Position numbers and translations under genes: made by a program. A DNA stretch of 64,000 nucleotides, taken from NCBI GenBank assembly GCA_947561715.1, contig OX387197.1, positions 20,568,266 to 20,632,265 on the forward strand. The letters are read 5' to 3'. Below the pieces are notes generated by a model, which saw only the letters and a list, made by a program, of their open reading frames with translations, did no database searches and had not been told where the DNA came from. How positions within the stretch are numbered: position 1 is the first letter of the stretch; each line of letters begins with the position of its first letter. This stretch comes from Ascidia mentula (Eukaryota; Chordata; Ascidiacea; Phlebobranchia; Ascidiidae). This document shows positions 36,817 through 50,128 of the stretch, in pieces.

Positions 36817-38699
36817 TTTTCCTGTAGCTGTAATGCAAGAGTTATACTTGTATTTCTTGTATATAATATGAAATGCTTATTTTTTAGCCACAACTTTCAA
36901 AATAGTGTAAGCAGTCCAAAACAACCAAATCTCTCCTTATGTCAGAGCATAAATAGAACACCAGGATCTTCCAAAACTCCAAAGTCTGGCAAAGTCAAAA
37001 CTCCAGGTGACTATTGTTAGGTTACAATATTTTTGTGCAGGTAAATTGATTTAATTGGTGTCAATTATTATTTCAAAGGAAAATTGAAACCCTCCAGTAA
37101 AAATTCAAGCCTAAGCAAAACCCCAAGTCGTGGTGACAGATTTATACCCAACAGACAAGCAACCAACTTAGAAGTTGGGCATTATAAGCTTCTCTCAGAA
37201 AATGGTTTGTCATTGCAAGAAATTTATTGATATAAATGTAAGTTGTCTTTTTTTCGTTTAGCTGAAGATGGGGAGCTCAAAGCGATTATAAGCGCCGATT
37301 CAGTGAAAATTTATGTAAAGTCAGTGGTATTTCAGGCGGTGAAAGAATCTTAGCTTTTAAATCAAAGCCTGCTGCAGTAGAAGGGTACCAAAATAATGCC
37401 AAGGTATGTTTAATTTTTTTTTTACATTTCTACTATTTTTGTCTAAACATGTTAATACTGACCAAAATAAAGTTTAATGACCAATGGCAAAGTTTAGTAT
37501 AGGTTAGAATCATTGTAAAAACTGTACAAACTTGTTTGTATTTTTTCTTCTTGTTTATTGTCACAGAAATGACTTAAATTAACTTTATGCAGTTGGTACA
37601 GCAGTTTAGTTATTCTTGCAGTGCCAATAAAAGGCTGGACAATAGGCAATATTCTTTTAATGTGAAATCAAGACTTATGTGGCTTAAGCTATCTAAATTT
37701 TTGCCCATGTTTAGCGGTCACCATTAATAACACCAATTTGTTTGCATTGTTGCTAATGTTAAAAATCTTCACGAAATAATTCCTACTAAAAAACAGGAAA
37801 AACTTTTTTTTTACAAACATGTGTAAATGTTGCCTGAACCATTATCTGTTTGCTGAAGGTTTTATACAGTTCAGCCAAGAAATCCAATACAGACAGAAAG
37901 AAAGTGCGACATATTCCAACAACTGCAAGTCGAGTCCTTGATGCTCCAGATCTCGGCAATGATTTTTGTATGGAATTTTATTGACTTTAACATGCATTTT
38001 TTATTTCATATACATTACTGTGTTTATTTCTCATTGTTATTCGTAAAAGAGTTTCTTGGTCATGTCATGTATTTTTAGACCTAAACCTCCTCGACTGGAG
38101 CTCCACCAATAATGTGGCAGTTGTACTTCAACGAGCAATCTATATATGGGATGCAACTGGGGGAGACATACACAGACTCATGAGCATGGAAGGATCTGAT
38201 GATTATGTATCCTCCATCAAATGGCTTGCAGATGGTCAGCACATTGCAGTTGGAAACAGTAATGCAGAAGTTCAGGTGTGCAATAAATTTTAGAATGATT
38301 TAAATGTTGTCATGAGTGTTGATCATTGTTTTTTCTGCACAGTTATGGGATGTTAATGAATGTAAGCGTGTTCGTAACATGAAGAGTCATGCTGGAAGGG
38401 TTTGTTCCTTGTCATGGAATGAACACATACTGTCAAGGTAAAATCCTTGTACCTTTTATAATTAAATGATGTTCTGACCATAGTGCATTTGTTTAGTGGT
38501 TCACAAGACGGATTTATTCACCATCATGATGTGAGGGTGGCACAGCATCATGTAGGATCTCTCACAGGGCATTCACAGGTTTGTATTAGATTGCTGGTTC
38601 TTATAAGTTTATGCCACACAGTGAATACAGAACATAATATTTCCTTTCCTACTACTTTTTTATATTTCGGTGCCTAATTACCCACATAATTTCTCACTG

Positions 38700-39673
38700 G
38701 TGGATCTAGAAAAAATATGAGGGGGGTGTTCGGTTTCGGTACCTAATTAATGAAGCCGTTAGATGCGGTTACAATTTTTTTTTTGACATTTATCATGCTG
38801 TAATTTTTTGTCAAAATCTGGGTGGAAACCAGTTTAGTTGTTGAACACGTTGCCAATATTACGCATGTTATAAAACAACTGTTAGCGCTCGCATAGGTGC
38901 AAAGAGGAATATAAGGCCACCGCATGCAACATAGTTTTTATTTGAATGAATTCTTGATAACGTAAGCCCACATTTAATTCCTTTTAGATAACACGTATGT
39001 TTAAACCTTTCTTTCAAAGTCAAAAACTCGCATCGAGTGTTCCTAGTGTTACGCAATTGCGTAAGCCAGGAAGCCACCGTTTATGTGACGATTCGCACCA
39101 ACACTGGCGTTCGTATTTTGCAATGCTCGACCACAATTAACCTTAGTTTACAGCGGAAAATTGGGGAATTCCAAAAAAAAATTCGATCCCCCGCTCTAAA
39201 AACAAATCTGTAATGGTCTAGGACGTGGTCTTGCACCACCTCATAAACATCGATGTTTAATTTAAAAAAAAATAAAAATAAAATAATTTGCGAAATATAT
39301 ATAAAAAAAACAGACGAAATACAAAATACTCGTTTAGCTACAATTACAACTCTTACAGAGTGCTGCTTCTGTATAGAAATTGTAGCATAAATAATTAAAC
39401 TTATAAGGTCGCGCTTTTAAAAACGGTATTGTTGACGGGTTATTGACCAACGGCACAACAAACGATTGTTTCACAAGCGGTCATCGCCGCGTGAATGCAG
39501 CGCGCGCGACCGAGAAACAAAGAAACAGCGGAGACGAACACTTGACCGTAGTGTTCGACTGTTCGTTCCTGCGTTGCGGAAAATTAACCGCACTTTCACA
39601 CCCCACAAAACAATGTGTCAAAATGCTAAGGGGGGTGTTCTGACACCTAAACACCCCCCTAGATCCGCCACTG
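38700..39673. mobile_element. hAT element in CDC20 intron 8 (unit 2), left end lost
   Basis: Same insertion as in units 1 and 3. About 12 bp covering the left terminus and part of the target duplication are missing, with a GTGG on both sides of the break. The right end and its GGTGGGAA flank are present. Confidence 0.88.
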
Positions 39674-41227
39674 GGTGGGAAGTTTCCCATCGGTTAATAA
39701 CCACTGTATTAACTTCCCTAATGATAGAATACAGAGTGACTTTTACCCCAAGACCTTTTTCTCTGTTGAAATATATCATCTGTGAAATGTGTTTCAGGAG
39801 GTTTGTGGTTTGGAGTGGTCTAGTGATGGAAAATACCTTGCAAGTGGTGGAAATGATAATGTGGTGAACGTGTACAGTGGAAGGGAAAGTAAACCCTTGC
39901 ACACTTTCACAGATCACCAATCTGCCGTTAAGGTAACCTCACTCCATGAAATGTTTGATAGTTGTTAGTTTTTTGTGTAATCCCAATGACAAAAAGTAGA
40001 AGTGTGGCTGTTTAAAATGAAAGGTCAGAACTTACTCTTTTTATCCCATCACATACATTTAGCTGTTTGCAGTAAAAGTTGTTTTCATTAAAATTATATC
40101 ATTTATATAATATTTCATTTTAGGCTGTAGCTTGGTGTCCGTGGCAGCTAAATTTGCTTGCTACTGGCGGGGGGAGCAACGACCGCCACATACGATTCTG
40201 GAATACGCACACCGGCGTTAACACTAAATCTGTAGACACCAAGTCCCAGGTAAAAGCCGTACAACTATCTGTAGTATTTTGCAACAAAATCATGCCAAAT
40301 CATGTACTTATTTTGATATTCCATTATCTTTTATGTAACCATAATAACTGTATTTAAAATTTATCGCCATTATTTTAAAGGTGTGCGCCCTCAAATGGTC
40401 GACGCATTACCGGGAGTTGGTCTCGTCCCACGGTTATGCGCACAACCAGTTGACTGTTTGGTCTTATCCCACAATGCAGTGGATGCAAGATTTAATGGGA
40501 CATTCTGCGCGGGTAGGTTTCTTCACTTGTAGTTTAAGTGGAATCTGTCCATGTCACGCTGTATGCCTTTTTATTGCAAAGGTTCTGTATTTGGCGATGA
40601 GTCCGGATGGTCAAACTGTTTGCTCCGGGGCAGCCGACGAAACCCTCCGACTGTGGGAATGCTTTGCCGTCGACCCGAGCCAAAAGAAAAAGAAAGAACA
40701 AACGACTTCTGGTGCAAAGCCGTCTAATGGCAGCAAGATGAACTCGCTCTTCTCGATCAGATGATTTTATCGTCACTGTAACTCGTTGATCGCCTTTTTT
40801 AAATTTCAAGTCTCGAGGTAGTTCGTCGAAACATGTTTTTGTTCTCATGGTTTCGATTTAAGAAACTGACATTTACGGCAATAAACACATGTGTTGCATT
40901 GGAGTGTGTTCTTTTCTACGTCTTTGCATATATGTAACGTATGTCGCTTCAAGGTTTTGTGTGCACTCGCAAAGAGTTCGTGAGACAATCAGCGAAACAG
41001 ATAAAGTCGTCTATTTCGGGAAACTTCGTTTTGTGACATTTCACCTTAGCTTCGTGACAATGCAGCAATCGAAAATAAATATGCAAAACTATTTCCTCTT
41101 TATCAATCTATTGTTTGCTTCACTGCAGATAAGTTTAGGATGTCAACTAAAATTCATAGAACCAATGAGAACCTGATGGTAACCAGATCTTCCCAAGCAA
41201 TAATTCAAAAAGTTGTAATTTAGAAAC

Positions 41228-43653
41228 ATGAAGGCAGCAACAATTCTTGTCATAATTTTCAACCTTCAACAACAAGGTCAAACTGTAGTTTTTGTATTGT
41301 TTTGTGTTGATGTATAACAAGTTTATTACATATAGATGGGCATTCTCAAGTGAACGACAGAGTAGTTTTGAATGAATCGACTCAAAAAAGTTTTAACATG
41401 ACCAGAGGAAAATTTCTTTCGGTGGCATTGATAGTAGGATCATTGGAACCTGGTAGTAATTGCTCTGTAAGTTTTTGTGTTTCCTGTGTGTAAAATAAAA
41501 TTTATCTGCCCTTCTGTAAGATTCCCGAGCAATTCAGTTTAAATGAGTTCGCCAATGTGCAGGTAACTTACGACGACGGCATTGCAGAATCTGAACCGCA
41601 AAAGCTTGGTAGATATCACTGTATTTTATGTAGCTATGTCGATGATGCTTTGTCAAAGATGGGTCGGTAAAATTTGGGTGCTGTGGCACCAAATTACCAA
41701 ATAAACGTACAGAAGTAGTATTATAGTCTGCTATAATACAAGCTTACTTGTGCAGATAAAATGCCAAGACGCGGGATACGGACCAGGAAAAATCATAAAT
41801 ATATCCGATGACACGTGTGCAGAAGTTGCTATAATGCAGTGCTTTCACATTGCACTACAGTGTTTTCAATTAAACCAGTCTGATGTCATGTTTAATGTGG
41901 TGACAGGTAGCCAATAAAATAAATATTTTTATTTTTTGTTAGTTTAATGAGCCGAAATAAACTAATCGGTACCTATTTCAAACAGAAACACAGACGAACG
42001 CAAAAAGAAACAATTTAACAATCAATTCTCTGAATCCTGTTATAATTAATTCTCCGAACACTTTGTCCTCGTCATATTATGAATGGAATATTTACTGTGA
42101 AGTCGTCGAATGCATTTTTAACTTTACACTCGAAGAAGTAAAACTTTGGGCCTTTAGTGAATATATATATGTAAGTTTTGTTATTTGTCTTTGTTTGTTT
42201 TAAGTTGTCATGTATATTGTCATTGAAATGTTTGATGTCGAATTCAAAACGAAACGTGGTATGGAATTGACGTTTTCAGGTTTTGATTGAAAACTTATCC
42301 AGGCAAGTTATTTTCTGCAAAAAATGGACTTCGATTCACACTGCCCCAGTCACTTTTAGAGGACATGGGAAAGTATTAAAAATCCAAATGCAACTTCGAA
42401 AAGTACAAAATAAGATTCCAAAGGGACGATTTAAACTTACAGTAAATGCAGGTGATGATCTTTTTGTTTTGTACTGTTTCCAAGCACAAGTTTAAACACC
42501 TGTGATCTATAAAACATATTAAAACCACCACCTTCATAAAGCAATTTTAACCGAAAATTAGGAAGGATTTTGGCATGACATTAAAAGCGTAAAAAATTTT
42601 CAATACATGTTTTGCATGCGATCCTACAGTATATGTGGCAAAAACAGCTCCCGAACCACGAAATGCTCCTCCATACCATGTAGGAAGCATTCCTTTTACG
42701 GTCAGTTTTTTTGTAGTTTGTTATTGCTTTCTCCTTTTTTGATAACAACTGTTAGAGCAATGTTGACAAAAAACTGGGAAAACAAAAATGTTAAAATAAA
42801 AATGCGCATTTACGGACCCCTGGGGCCATCTTACAAACCCCTTGGAGGTTTGTGTTACCCCCCAAGTTTAAAACCACTATTCCAAATCACTTTCTTTGGC
42901 TTCATGATATTGTCGAACATGTTTAGGTACGTTCTTTATTACCGACCCCACCAACACGGAAACATGTTTCTGCTATCGCCACCACGAACCCCAGTGTAAA
43001 CATAAGTACGGCTCACAACAAACAAAAGTGCAAGGTATGTCGATAGAGTATACTTGTATTTCCTGCATGATTTTAAACAGGTTATTTTAAAAGTACGCCT
43101 GATTGGATAATTAAAATGAAATCCATTGCTTCCAGGTTATCTGTACTAAAAATAAATCCGCAAAATATTTTGACACATACGCTTTTTCACAGCTTCACAA
43201 GTCTTGTCATGGCCACACTGCTGATGATGCGGCAAATCAAAACATCACACATGACACCACCCCAAGCTTTCCTACGACCGGTACACATATCTTTTTATTT
43301 GTTGCTCACCTTTTAATTTTGAAAAGGGGGGTTTACTTTTCATGTTGATAAGAATCATTTGAAGTTCATGTTTCTTAGTGAATAACCAACTCATGAGAAC
43401 ATCGACTCTTCCCCGCCAAGGCAACTTCAGCGTTTCTAAAAATAATTCAGATTACACAACGTTTGTAAACCAACCCCCAGAGAACAAGACTGTTGCAAAT
43501 TTTTCCAAAGTTCAAGGTACTATACTTACGGTGAACTTGAACAGTTTTACTTACATTTTTTTAATCTTTTGCCTATCTGTTGCAACTTTGATATTCTACA
43601 AGCTCTTTAGGAAACAAGTACCCTGTATCAAGAAATACATCGAGGGTGACTGA
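41228..43653 (+). CDS. Unrecognised receptor-like protein, copy 2, membrane-anchored form (442 aa)
   Basis: Same ten-exon structure as copy 1, summing to 443 codons. Signal peptide MKAATILVIIFNLQQQ, Cys-rich region, CUB-like exons 5-6 and glycosylated stalk as in copy 1. Here the last exon stays open through a hydrophobic segment (FTYIFLIFCLSVATLIFYKLF) and a short basic tail (RKQVPCIKKYIEGD). That predicts a type I membrane protein with a tail of about 15 residues. Compared with copy 1, I count about 29 amino-acid replacements against about 9 silent changes, spread over the ectodomain. Examples are D-F to K-S in exon 9 and Q to Y in exon 7. Family not recognised. Confidence 0.68.
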
Positions 43654-45384
43654 AAAAAATCACAGCAAAGGCGAAATTCTATGCTTTGCCTTACTGGCAT
43701 GTGGAACCCTTATCACGTTGATGATAATATTTCAACGCGTTCGTAATTATTAAATGTATCTGTTACTTATGATTTTTTTAGAATGGAACAGCTTTCAAAA
43801 AGTTGGATAATCCAAAAGTTTAAATTTGCATATAAATTGCTTTAAGTATCAACTAGGTGTTGTTATCGAATATGAAATTGTTAATTTTCCTTCCATTTAC
43901 GATTGTATCAACACCGCTTCTAAAGTTGTGCTTGATATATCCGTGTGTCTGTCGATTAGTGATAACAACTTTTTGCGCAAATGGAACAGACTAAATACAT
44001 GCGTTAAATGGTATTTAACGCGGTGAGTCTCGGTTTCAATTTGTTGTGATAAAATTTGATTTATTTGTTTCAAAGTTTTTAATGTACAACAATTTTAATA
44101 AACTTTTAGTGTGTAATTCCGTATGGCCTCGGATCGCAGAATCGCAAACAAGAGATAATCGAAGTCAGGCAACAGCCCATGTCGCGGTTGACACCTGCAC
44201 TATAGAAAATCTAAAGAAGTTTTCCAAATCCGAAATTTTATGGAAATTGAATTCTTATGGGCCGTGCAGGTTATTACGCTTGTAACAGTTGTAACCGTTT
44301 GTGATGTGTTTTAAATTGTCATATGTCACTGATCCTGTTTGTTAGCTCTTTTTCTGGTTGTTCACCATGTCAGGGTGGACGCAAAGGACAGACAAAGATT
44401 GACCATACCGCAACAAAATAATAATTCAATGTTTGTTGGATGCGCTTAGACCAAAAATGACTTGGAGATATCACTTTTTGAGTTTTAGGCAAAATTGTCA
44501 GGTCATAGAATAGAATTAACAGATCCTGGTGGAAATGATCGAATTTGGGCTGTAAACATCTTTGATAGGCTACCTGGCTGACGTAGTACACGATCTGCCC
44601 GAGCTGCCCATTGGAAAATCCTGTGCGTAAGGAAGGATTCAAATGGCAAGTGGCCACCCCAATTCCAGAAAGTTTGAAAGATATTTTTTGGGCTACCCTA
44701 ATGCTAATATTACGCCCTCTTTGATTTCGGTAATTCAAGACATAAACAAAAAAAAAATGTTGATACTTGCTGTCTGGTGTATTCGGACATTTAGGGCATG
44801 TTCAAACAACGAGCTGAATGAACATTATGAGTGTGCTGAAACGAACCAAACATCTTCTGTTTTGGGCCAATGCTTTACGACTTACAACAAAACAAAATTT
44901 AGGATGGAGCATATAATTAAAAAAAAATATTAACAATTTTCAACAAACCGTACGAGCAAAACTCAGATCACCAACCACCGAATTTAATCGATGTGAATGG
45001 CATTGCACAAAACAACTTTGGAAGTTAAGATAGATGATTATTATGGATATTGGAACGTCATTACACGCAAGATGAATGCTTTCAACACCTGCTATATTTC
45101 ATCCTATGCGATCCGCGTTTCTATCTCCGTGCAAACTGCATTCAGATGTCCATGACAAAAGAGCGTAAACATGTTAAATATAATACACGTTCTACACGTA
45201 ATTATGTTTTGTTTATGTAAAGTTGGTAAATTTAATTCTTTTTTGAAAAGTTGGTCGTCATTAGACCTTGGCGCTACGGATAGTTTAAAACGATGCAAAT
45301 CTTATTCGGCGTCCATCGTAACCGGAATGTCTGTGGGAAATTTTCCTTTTTTAGCAAATACTTACTTTTTGTCATGTGTGATTA
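43654..45384 (+). other. Distal part of unit 2
   Basis: Carries the same exon-like stretches as 34618-36510 with few changes. A segment of about 50 bp near 44775 present in units 1 and 3 is absent, and an extra GGCTA lies near 44570. Confidence 0.3.
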
Positions 45385-45514
45385 GGACCAAAGGCAAGAT
45401 GGCAAAGAAAGGCTTTCGACCTGTCTGCCAACACAAGTTCACACAGCAGATCTTTAAATGTCAGGTATGACACATATATTATACTTTACAACCAATTAGC
45501 TAGATTTTTTCCTG

Positions 45515-45690
45515 CCAGATTGGAAAGTTTGTTTTTTGCGCGGAGGATTTCGTTTCGGCGATCGTTAATTGCGCGGACGATGGCAACGTTTTTTGTATGT
45601 TAATGCATTAGCTAATTAATATTGCGCGGATTGTCGGCGAATTTTCGCAAAAGGATATATCCTCCGCGCACGACATTTTTTCCAGTCTGG
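45515..45690. mobile_element. 176-bp MITE in CDC20 intron 1 (unit 3)
   Basis: Same insertion, length and TTTTCCTG duplication as in unit 2. It was therefore inherited from their common ancestor rather than inserted twice. Confidence 0.92.
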
Positions 45691-47581
45691 TTTTCCTGTA
45701 GCTGTAATGCAAGAGGTATACTTGTATTTCTTGTATATAATATGAAATGCTTATTTTTTAGCCACAACTTTCAAAATAGTGTAAGCAGTCCAAAACAACC
45801 AAATCTCTCCTTATGTCAGAGCATAAATAGAACACCAGGATCTTCCAAAACTCGAAAGTCTGGCAAAGTCAAAACTCCAGGTGACTATTGTTAGGTTACA
45901 ATATTTTTGTGCAGGTAAATTGATTTAATTGGTGTCAATTATTATTTCAAAGGAAAATTGAAACCCTCCAGTAAAAATTCAAGCCTAAGCAAAACCCCAA
46001 GTCGTGGTGACAGATTTATACCCAACAGACAAGCAACCAACTTAGAAGTTGGGCATTATAAGCTTCTCTCAGAAAATGGTTTGTCATTGCAAGAAATTTA
46101 TTGATATAAATGTGAGTTGTCTTTTTTTCGTTTAGCTGAAGATGGGGAGCTCAAAGCGATTATAAGCGCCGATTCAGTGAAAATTTATGTAAAGTCAGTG
46201 GTATTTCAGGCGGTGAAAGAATCTTAGCTTTTAAATCAAAGCCTGCTGCAGTAGAAGGGTACCAAAATAATGCCAAGGTATGTTTAATTTTTTTTTTACA
46301 TTTCTACTATTTTTGTCTAAACATGTTAATACTGACCAAAATAAAGTTTAATGACCAATGGCAAAGTTTAGTATAGGTTAGAATCATTGTAAAAACTGTA
46401 CAAACTTGTTTGTATTTTTTCTTCTTGTTTATTGTCACAGAAATGACTTAAATTAACTTTATGCAGTTGGTACAGCAGTTTAGTTATTCTTGCAGTGCCA
46501 ATAAAAAGCTGGACAATAGGCAATATTCTTTTAATGTGAAATCAAGACTTATGTGGCTTAAGCTATCTAAATTTTTGCCCATGTTTAGCGGTCACCATTA
46601 ATAACACCAATTTGTTTGCATTGTTGCTAATGTTAAAAATCTTCATGAAATAATTCCTACTAAAAAACAGGAAAAACTTTTTTTTTACAAACATGTGTAA
46701 ATGTTGCCTGAACCATTATCTGTTTGCTGAAGGTTTTATACAGTTCAGCCAAGAAATCCAATACAGACAGAAAGAAAGTGCGACATATTCCAACAACTGC
46801 AAGTCGAGTCCTTGATGCTCCAGATCTCGGCAATGATTTTTGTATGGAATTTTATTGACTTTAACATGCATTTTTTATTTCATATACATTACTGTGTTTA
46901 TTTCTCATTGTTATTCGTAAAAGAGTTTCTTGGTCATGTCATGCATTTTTAGACCTAAACCTCCTCGACTGGAGCTCCACCAATAATGTGGCAGTTGTAC
47001 TTCAACGAGCAATCTATATATGGGATGCAACTGGGGGAGACATACACAGACTCATGAGCATGGAAGGATCTGATGATTATGTATCCTCCATCAAATGGCT
47101 TGCAGATGGTCAGCACATTGCAGTTGGAAACAGTAATGCAGAAGTTCAGGTGTGCAATAAATTTTAGAATGATTTAAATGTTGTCATGAGTGTTGATCAT
47201 TGTTTTTTTCTGCACAGTTATGGGATGTTAATGAATGTAAGCGTATTCGTAACATGAAGAGTCATGCAGGAAGGGTTTGTTCCTTGTCATGGAATGAACA
47301 CATACTGTCAAGGTAAAATCCTTGTACCTTTCATAATTAAATGATGTTCTGACCATAGTGCATTTGTTTAGTGGTTCACAAGACGGATTTATTCACCATC
47401 ATGATGTGAGGGTGGCACAGCATCATGTAGGAACTCTCACAGGGCATTCACAGGTTTGTATTAGATTGCTGGTTCTTATAAGTTTATGCCACACAGTGAA
47501 TACAGATCATAATATTTCCTTTCCTACTACTTTTTTATATTTCGGTGCCTAATTACCCACATAATTTCTCACTGGTGGGAA

Positions 47582-48578
47582 CAGTGGCGGATCTAGAAAA
47601 AATATGAGGGGGGTGTTCGGTTTCGGTACCTAATTAATGAAGCCGTTAGATGCGGTTACAATTTTTTTTTTTGACATTTATCATGCTGTAATTTTTTGTC
47701 AAAATCTGGGTGGAAACCAGTTTAGTTGTTGAACACATTGCCAATATTACGCATGTTAAAAACAACTGTTAGCGCTAGCATAGGTGCAAAGAGGAATATA
47801 AGGCCACCGCATGCAACATAGTTTTTAATTGAATATTTTCTTGATAACGTAAGCCCACATTTAATTCCTTTTAGATAACACGTATATTTAAACCATTCTT
47901 TCAAAGTCGTGGTAATGGAACTACGGCGCAAGCACTACCGCAAAAACTCGCATCGAGTGTTCCTAGTGTTACGCAATTGCGTAAGCCAGGAAGCCACCGT
48001 TTATGTAACGATTCGCACCAACACTGGCGTTCGTATTTTGCAATGCTCGACCACAATTAACCTTAGTTTACAGCGGAAAATTGAGGAATTCCAAAAAAAC
48101 TTTCGATCCCCGCTCTAAAAACAAATCTGTAATGGTCTAGGACGTGGTCTTGCACCACCAAATACACATCGATGTTTAAGCAGGAGATAATTTGCGAAAT
48201 ATATGTAAAAAAAAAACAGACGAAATACAAAATACTCGTTTAGCTACAATTACAACTCTTACAGAGTGCGGCTTCTGTATAGAAATTGTAGCATAAATGA
48301 ATAAACTTATAAGGTCGCGCTTTTAAAAACGGTATTGTTTTCGGGTTATTGACCAACGGCACAACAAACGATTGTTTCATAAGCGGTCATCGCCGCGTGA
48401 ATGCAGCGCGCGCGACCGATAAACAAAGAAACAGCGGAGACGAACACTTGACCGTAGTGTTCGACTGTTCGTTCCTACGTTGCGGAAAATTAACCGCACT
48501 TTCACACCCCACAAAACAATGTGCCAAACTGCCGAGGGAGGTGTTCTGACACCTAAATACCCCCTTGATCCGCCACTG
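47582..48578. mobile_element. hAT element in CDC20 intron 8 (unit 3)
   Basis: Both CAGTGGCGGATC termini and both GGTGGGAA flanks are present, as in unit 1. Its sequence is of the unit-1 type, marking the left edge of the exchanged tract. Confidence 0.9.
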
Positions 48579-50128
48579 GGTGGGAAGTTTCCCATCGGTT
48601 AATAACCACTGTATTAACACCCTAATGATAGAATACAGAGTGACTTTTACCCCAAGACCTTTTTCTCTGTTGAAATATATCATCTGTGAAATGTGTTTCA
48701 GGAGGTGTGTGGTTTGGAGTGGTCTAGTGATGGAAAATACCTTGCAAGTGGTGGAAATGATAATGTGGTGAACGTGTACAGTGGAAGGGAAAGTAAACCC
48801 TTGCACACTTTCACAGATCACCAATCTGCAGTTAAGGTAACCTCACTCCATGAAATGTTTGATAGTTGTTAGTTTTTTGTGTAATCCCAATGACAAAAAG
48901 TAGAAGTGTGGCTGTTTAAAATGAAAGGTCAGAACTTACTCTTTTTATCCCATTACATACATTTAGCTGTTTGCAGTAAAAGTTGTTTTCATTAAAATTA
49001 TATCATTTATATAATATTTCATTTTAGGCTGTAGCTTGGTGTCCGTGGCAGCTAAATTTGCTTGCCACTGGCGGGGGGAGCAACGACCGCCACATACGAT
49101 TCTGGAATACGCACACCGGCGTTAACACTAAATCTGTAGACACCAAGTCCCAGGTAAAAGCCGTACAACTATCTGTAGTATTTTGCAACAAAATCATGCC
49201 CTTTGTCCTTATTTTGATATTCCATTGTCTTTTATGTAACCATACTAACTGTATTTAAAATTTATCGCCATCATTTTAAAGGTGTGCGCCCTCAAATGGT
49301 CGACGCATTACCGGGAGTTGGTTTCGTCCCACGGTTATGCGCACAACCAGTTGACTGTTTGGTCTTATCCCACAATGCAGTGGATGCAAGATTTAATGGG
49401 ACATTCTGCGCGGGTAGGTTTCTTTACTTGTAGTTTAAGTGGAATCTGTCCATTTCACGCTGTATGCCATTTTATTTCAAAGGTTTTGTATTTGGCGATG
49501 AGTCCGGATGGTCAAACCGTTTGCTCCGGGGCGGCCGACGAAACCCTCCGACTGTGGGAATGCTTTGCCGTCGATCCGAGCCAAAAGAAAAAGAAAGAAC
49601 AAACGACTTCTGGTGCAAAGCCGTCTAATGGCAGCAAGATGAACTCGCTCTTCTCGATCAGATGATTTTATCGTCACTGTAACTCGTTGATCGCCTTTTT
49701 TTAATTTCAAGTCTCGAGGTAGTTCGTCGAAACATGTTTTTGTTCTCATGGTTTCGATTTAAGAAACTGACATTTACGGCAATAAACACATGTGTTGCAT
49801 TGGAGTGTGTTCTTTTCTACGTCTTTGCATATATGTAACGTATGTCGCTTCAAGGTTTTGTGTGCACTCGCAAAGAGTTCGTGAGACAATCAGCGTAACA
49901 GATAAAGTCGTCTATTTCGGGAAACTTCGTTTTGTGGCATTTCACCTTAGCTTCGTGACAATGCAGCAATCGAAAATAATATGCAAAACAATTTCCTCTT
50001 TATCAATCTATTGTTTGCTTCACTGCAGTTAAGTTTAGGATGTCAACTAAAATTCATTAAACCAATGAGAACCTGATTGGTAACCAGATTTTCTCAAGCA
50101 ATAATTTAAAAATTTGCAATTTAGAAAT

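Larger units (their letters stand above)
36511..40764 (+). pseudogene. CDC20: CDC20 copy 2, 5'-truncated pseudogene
   Basis: Begins inside coding exon 1 at GGACCAAAGG, so it has no promoter, start codon or first 23 residues. Exon 4 has a 13-bp deletion around 37275 that shifts the frame. Exons 6-12, the WD40 barrel and the IR tail are open and encode exactly the same residues as copy 1. They differ from copy 1 by 11 silent substitutions and no replacements (hand count). Exons 1 and 3 each carry one replacement. Intron 1 contains a MITE, and intron 4 is shorter than in copy 1 by roughly 150 bp. A transcript would need an outside promoter. Confidence 0.88.
36511..45384 (+). repeat. Tandem segmental duplication, unit 2
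   Basis: Second direct copy, 8.87 kb. It shares the intron-1 MITE, the 13-bp exon-4 deletion and the intron-4 deletion with unit 3. It has private changes in its middle, such as loss of the left end of the hAT element and a loss of about 50 bp near 44775. Confidence 0.95.
45385..49665 (+). pseudogene. CDC20: CDC20 copy 3, 5'-truncated pseudogene
   Basis: Starts at the same point inside exon 1 as copy 2 and shares its exon-4 deletion (near 46150) and MITE. Up to exon 8 it follows copy 2. It adds private replacements: P to R in exon 2 (ACTCGAAAG), V to I in exon 7 (CGTATT) and S to T in exon 8 (GGAACT). From the hAT element on it follows copy 1. Exons 9-12 and the IR tail are open. Confidence 0.88.
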
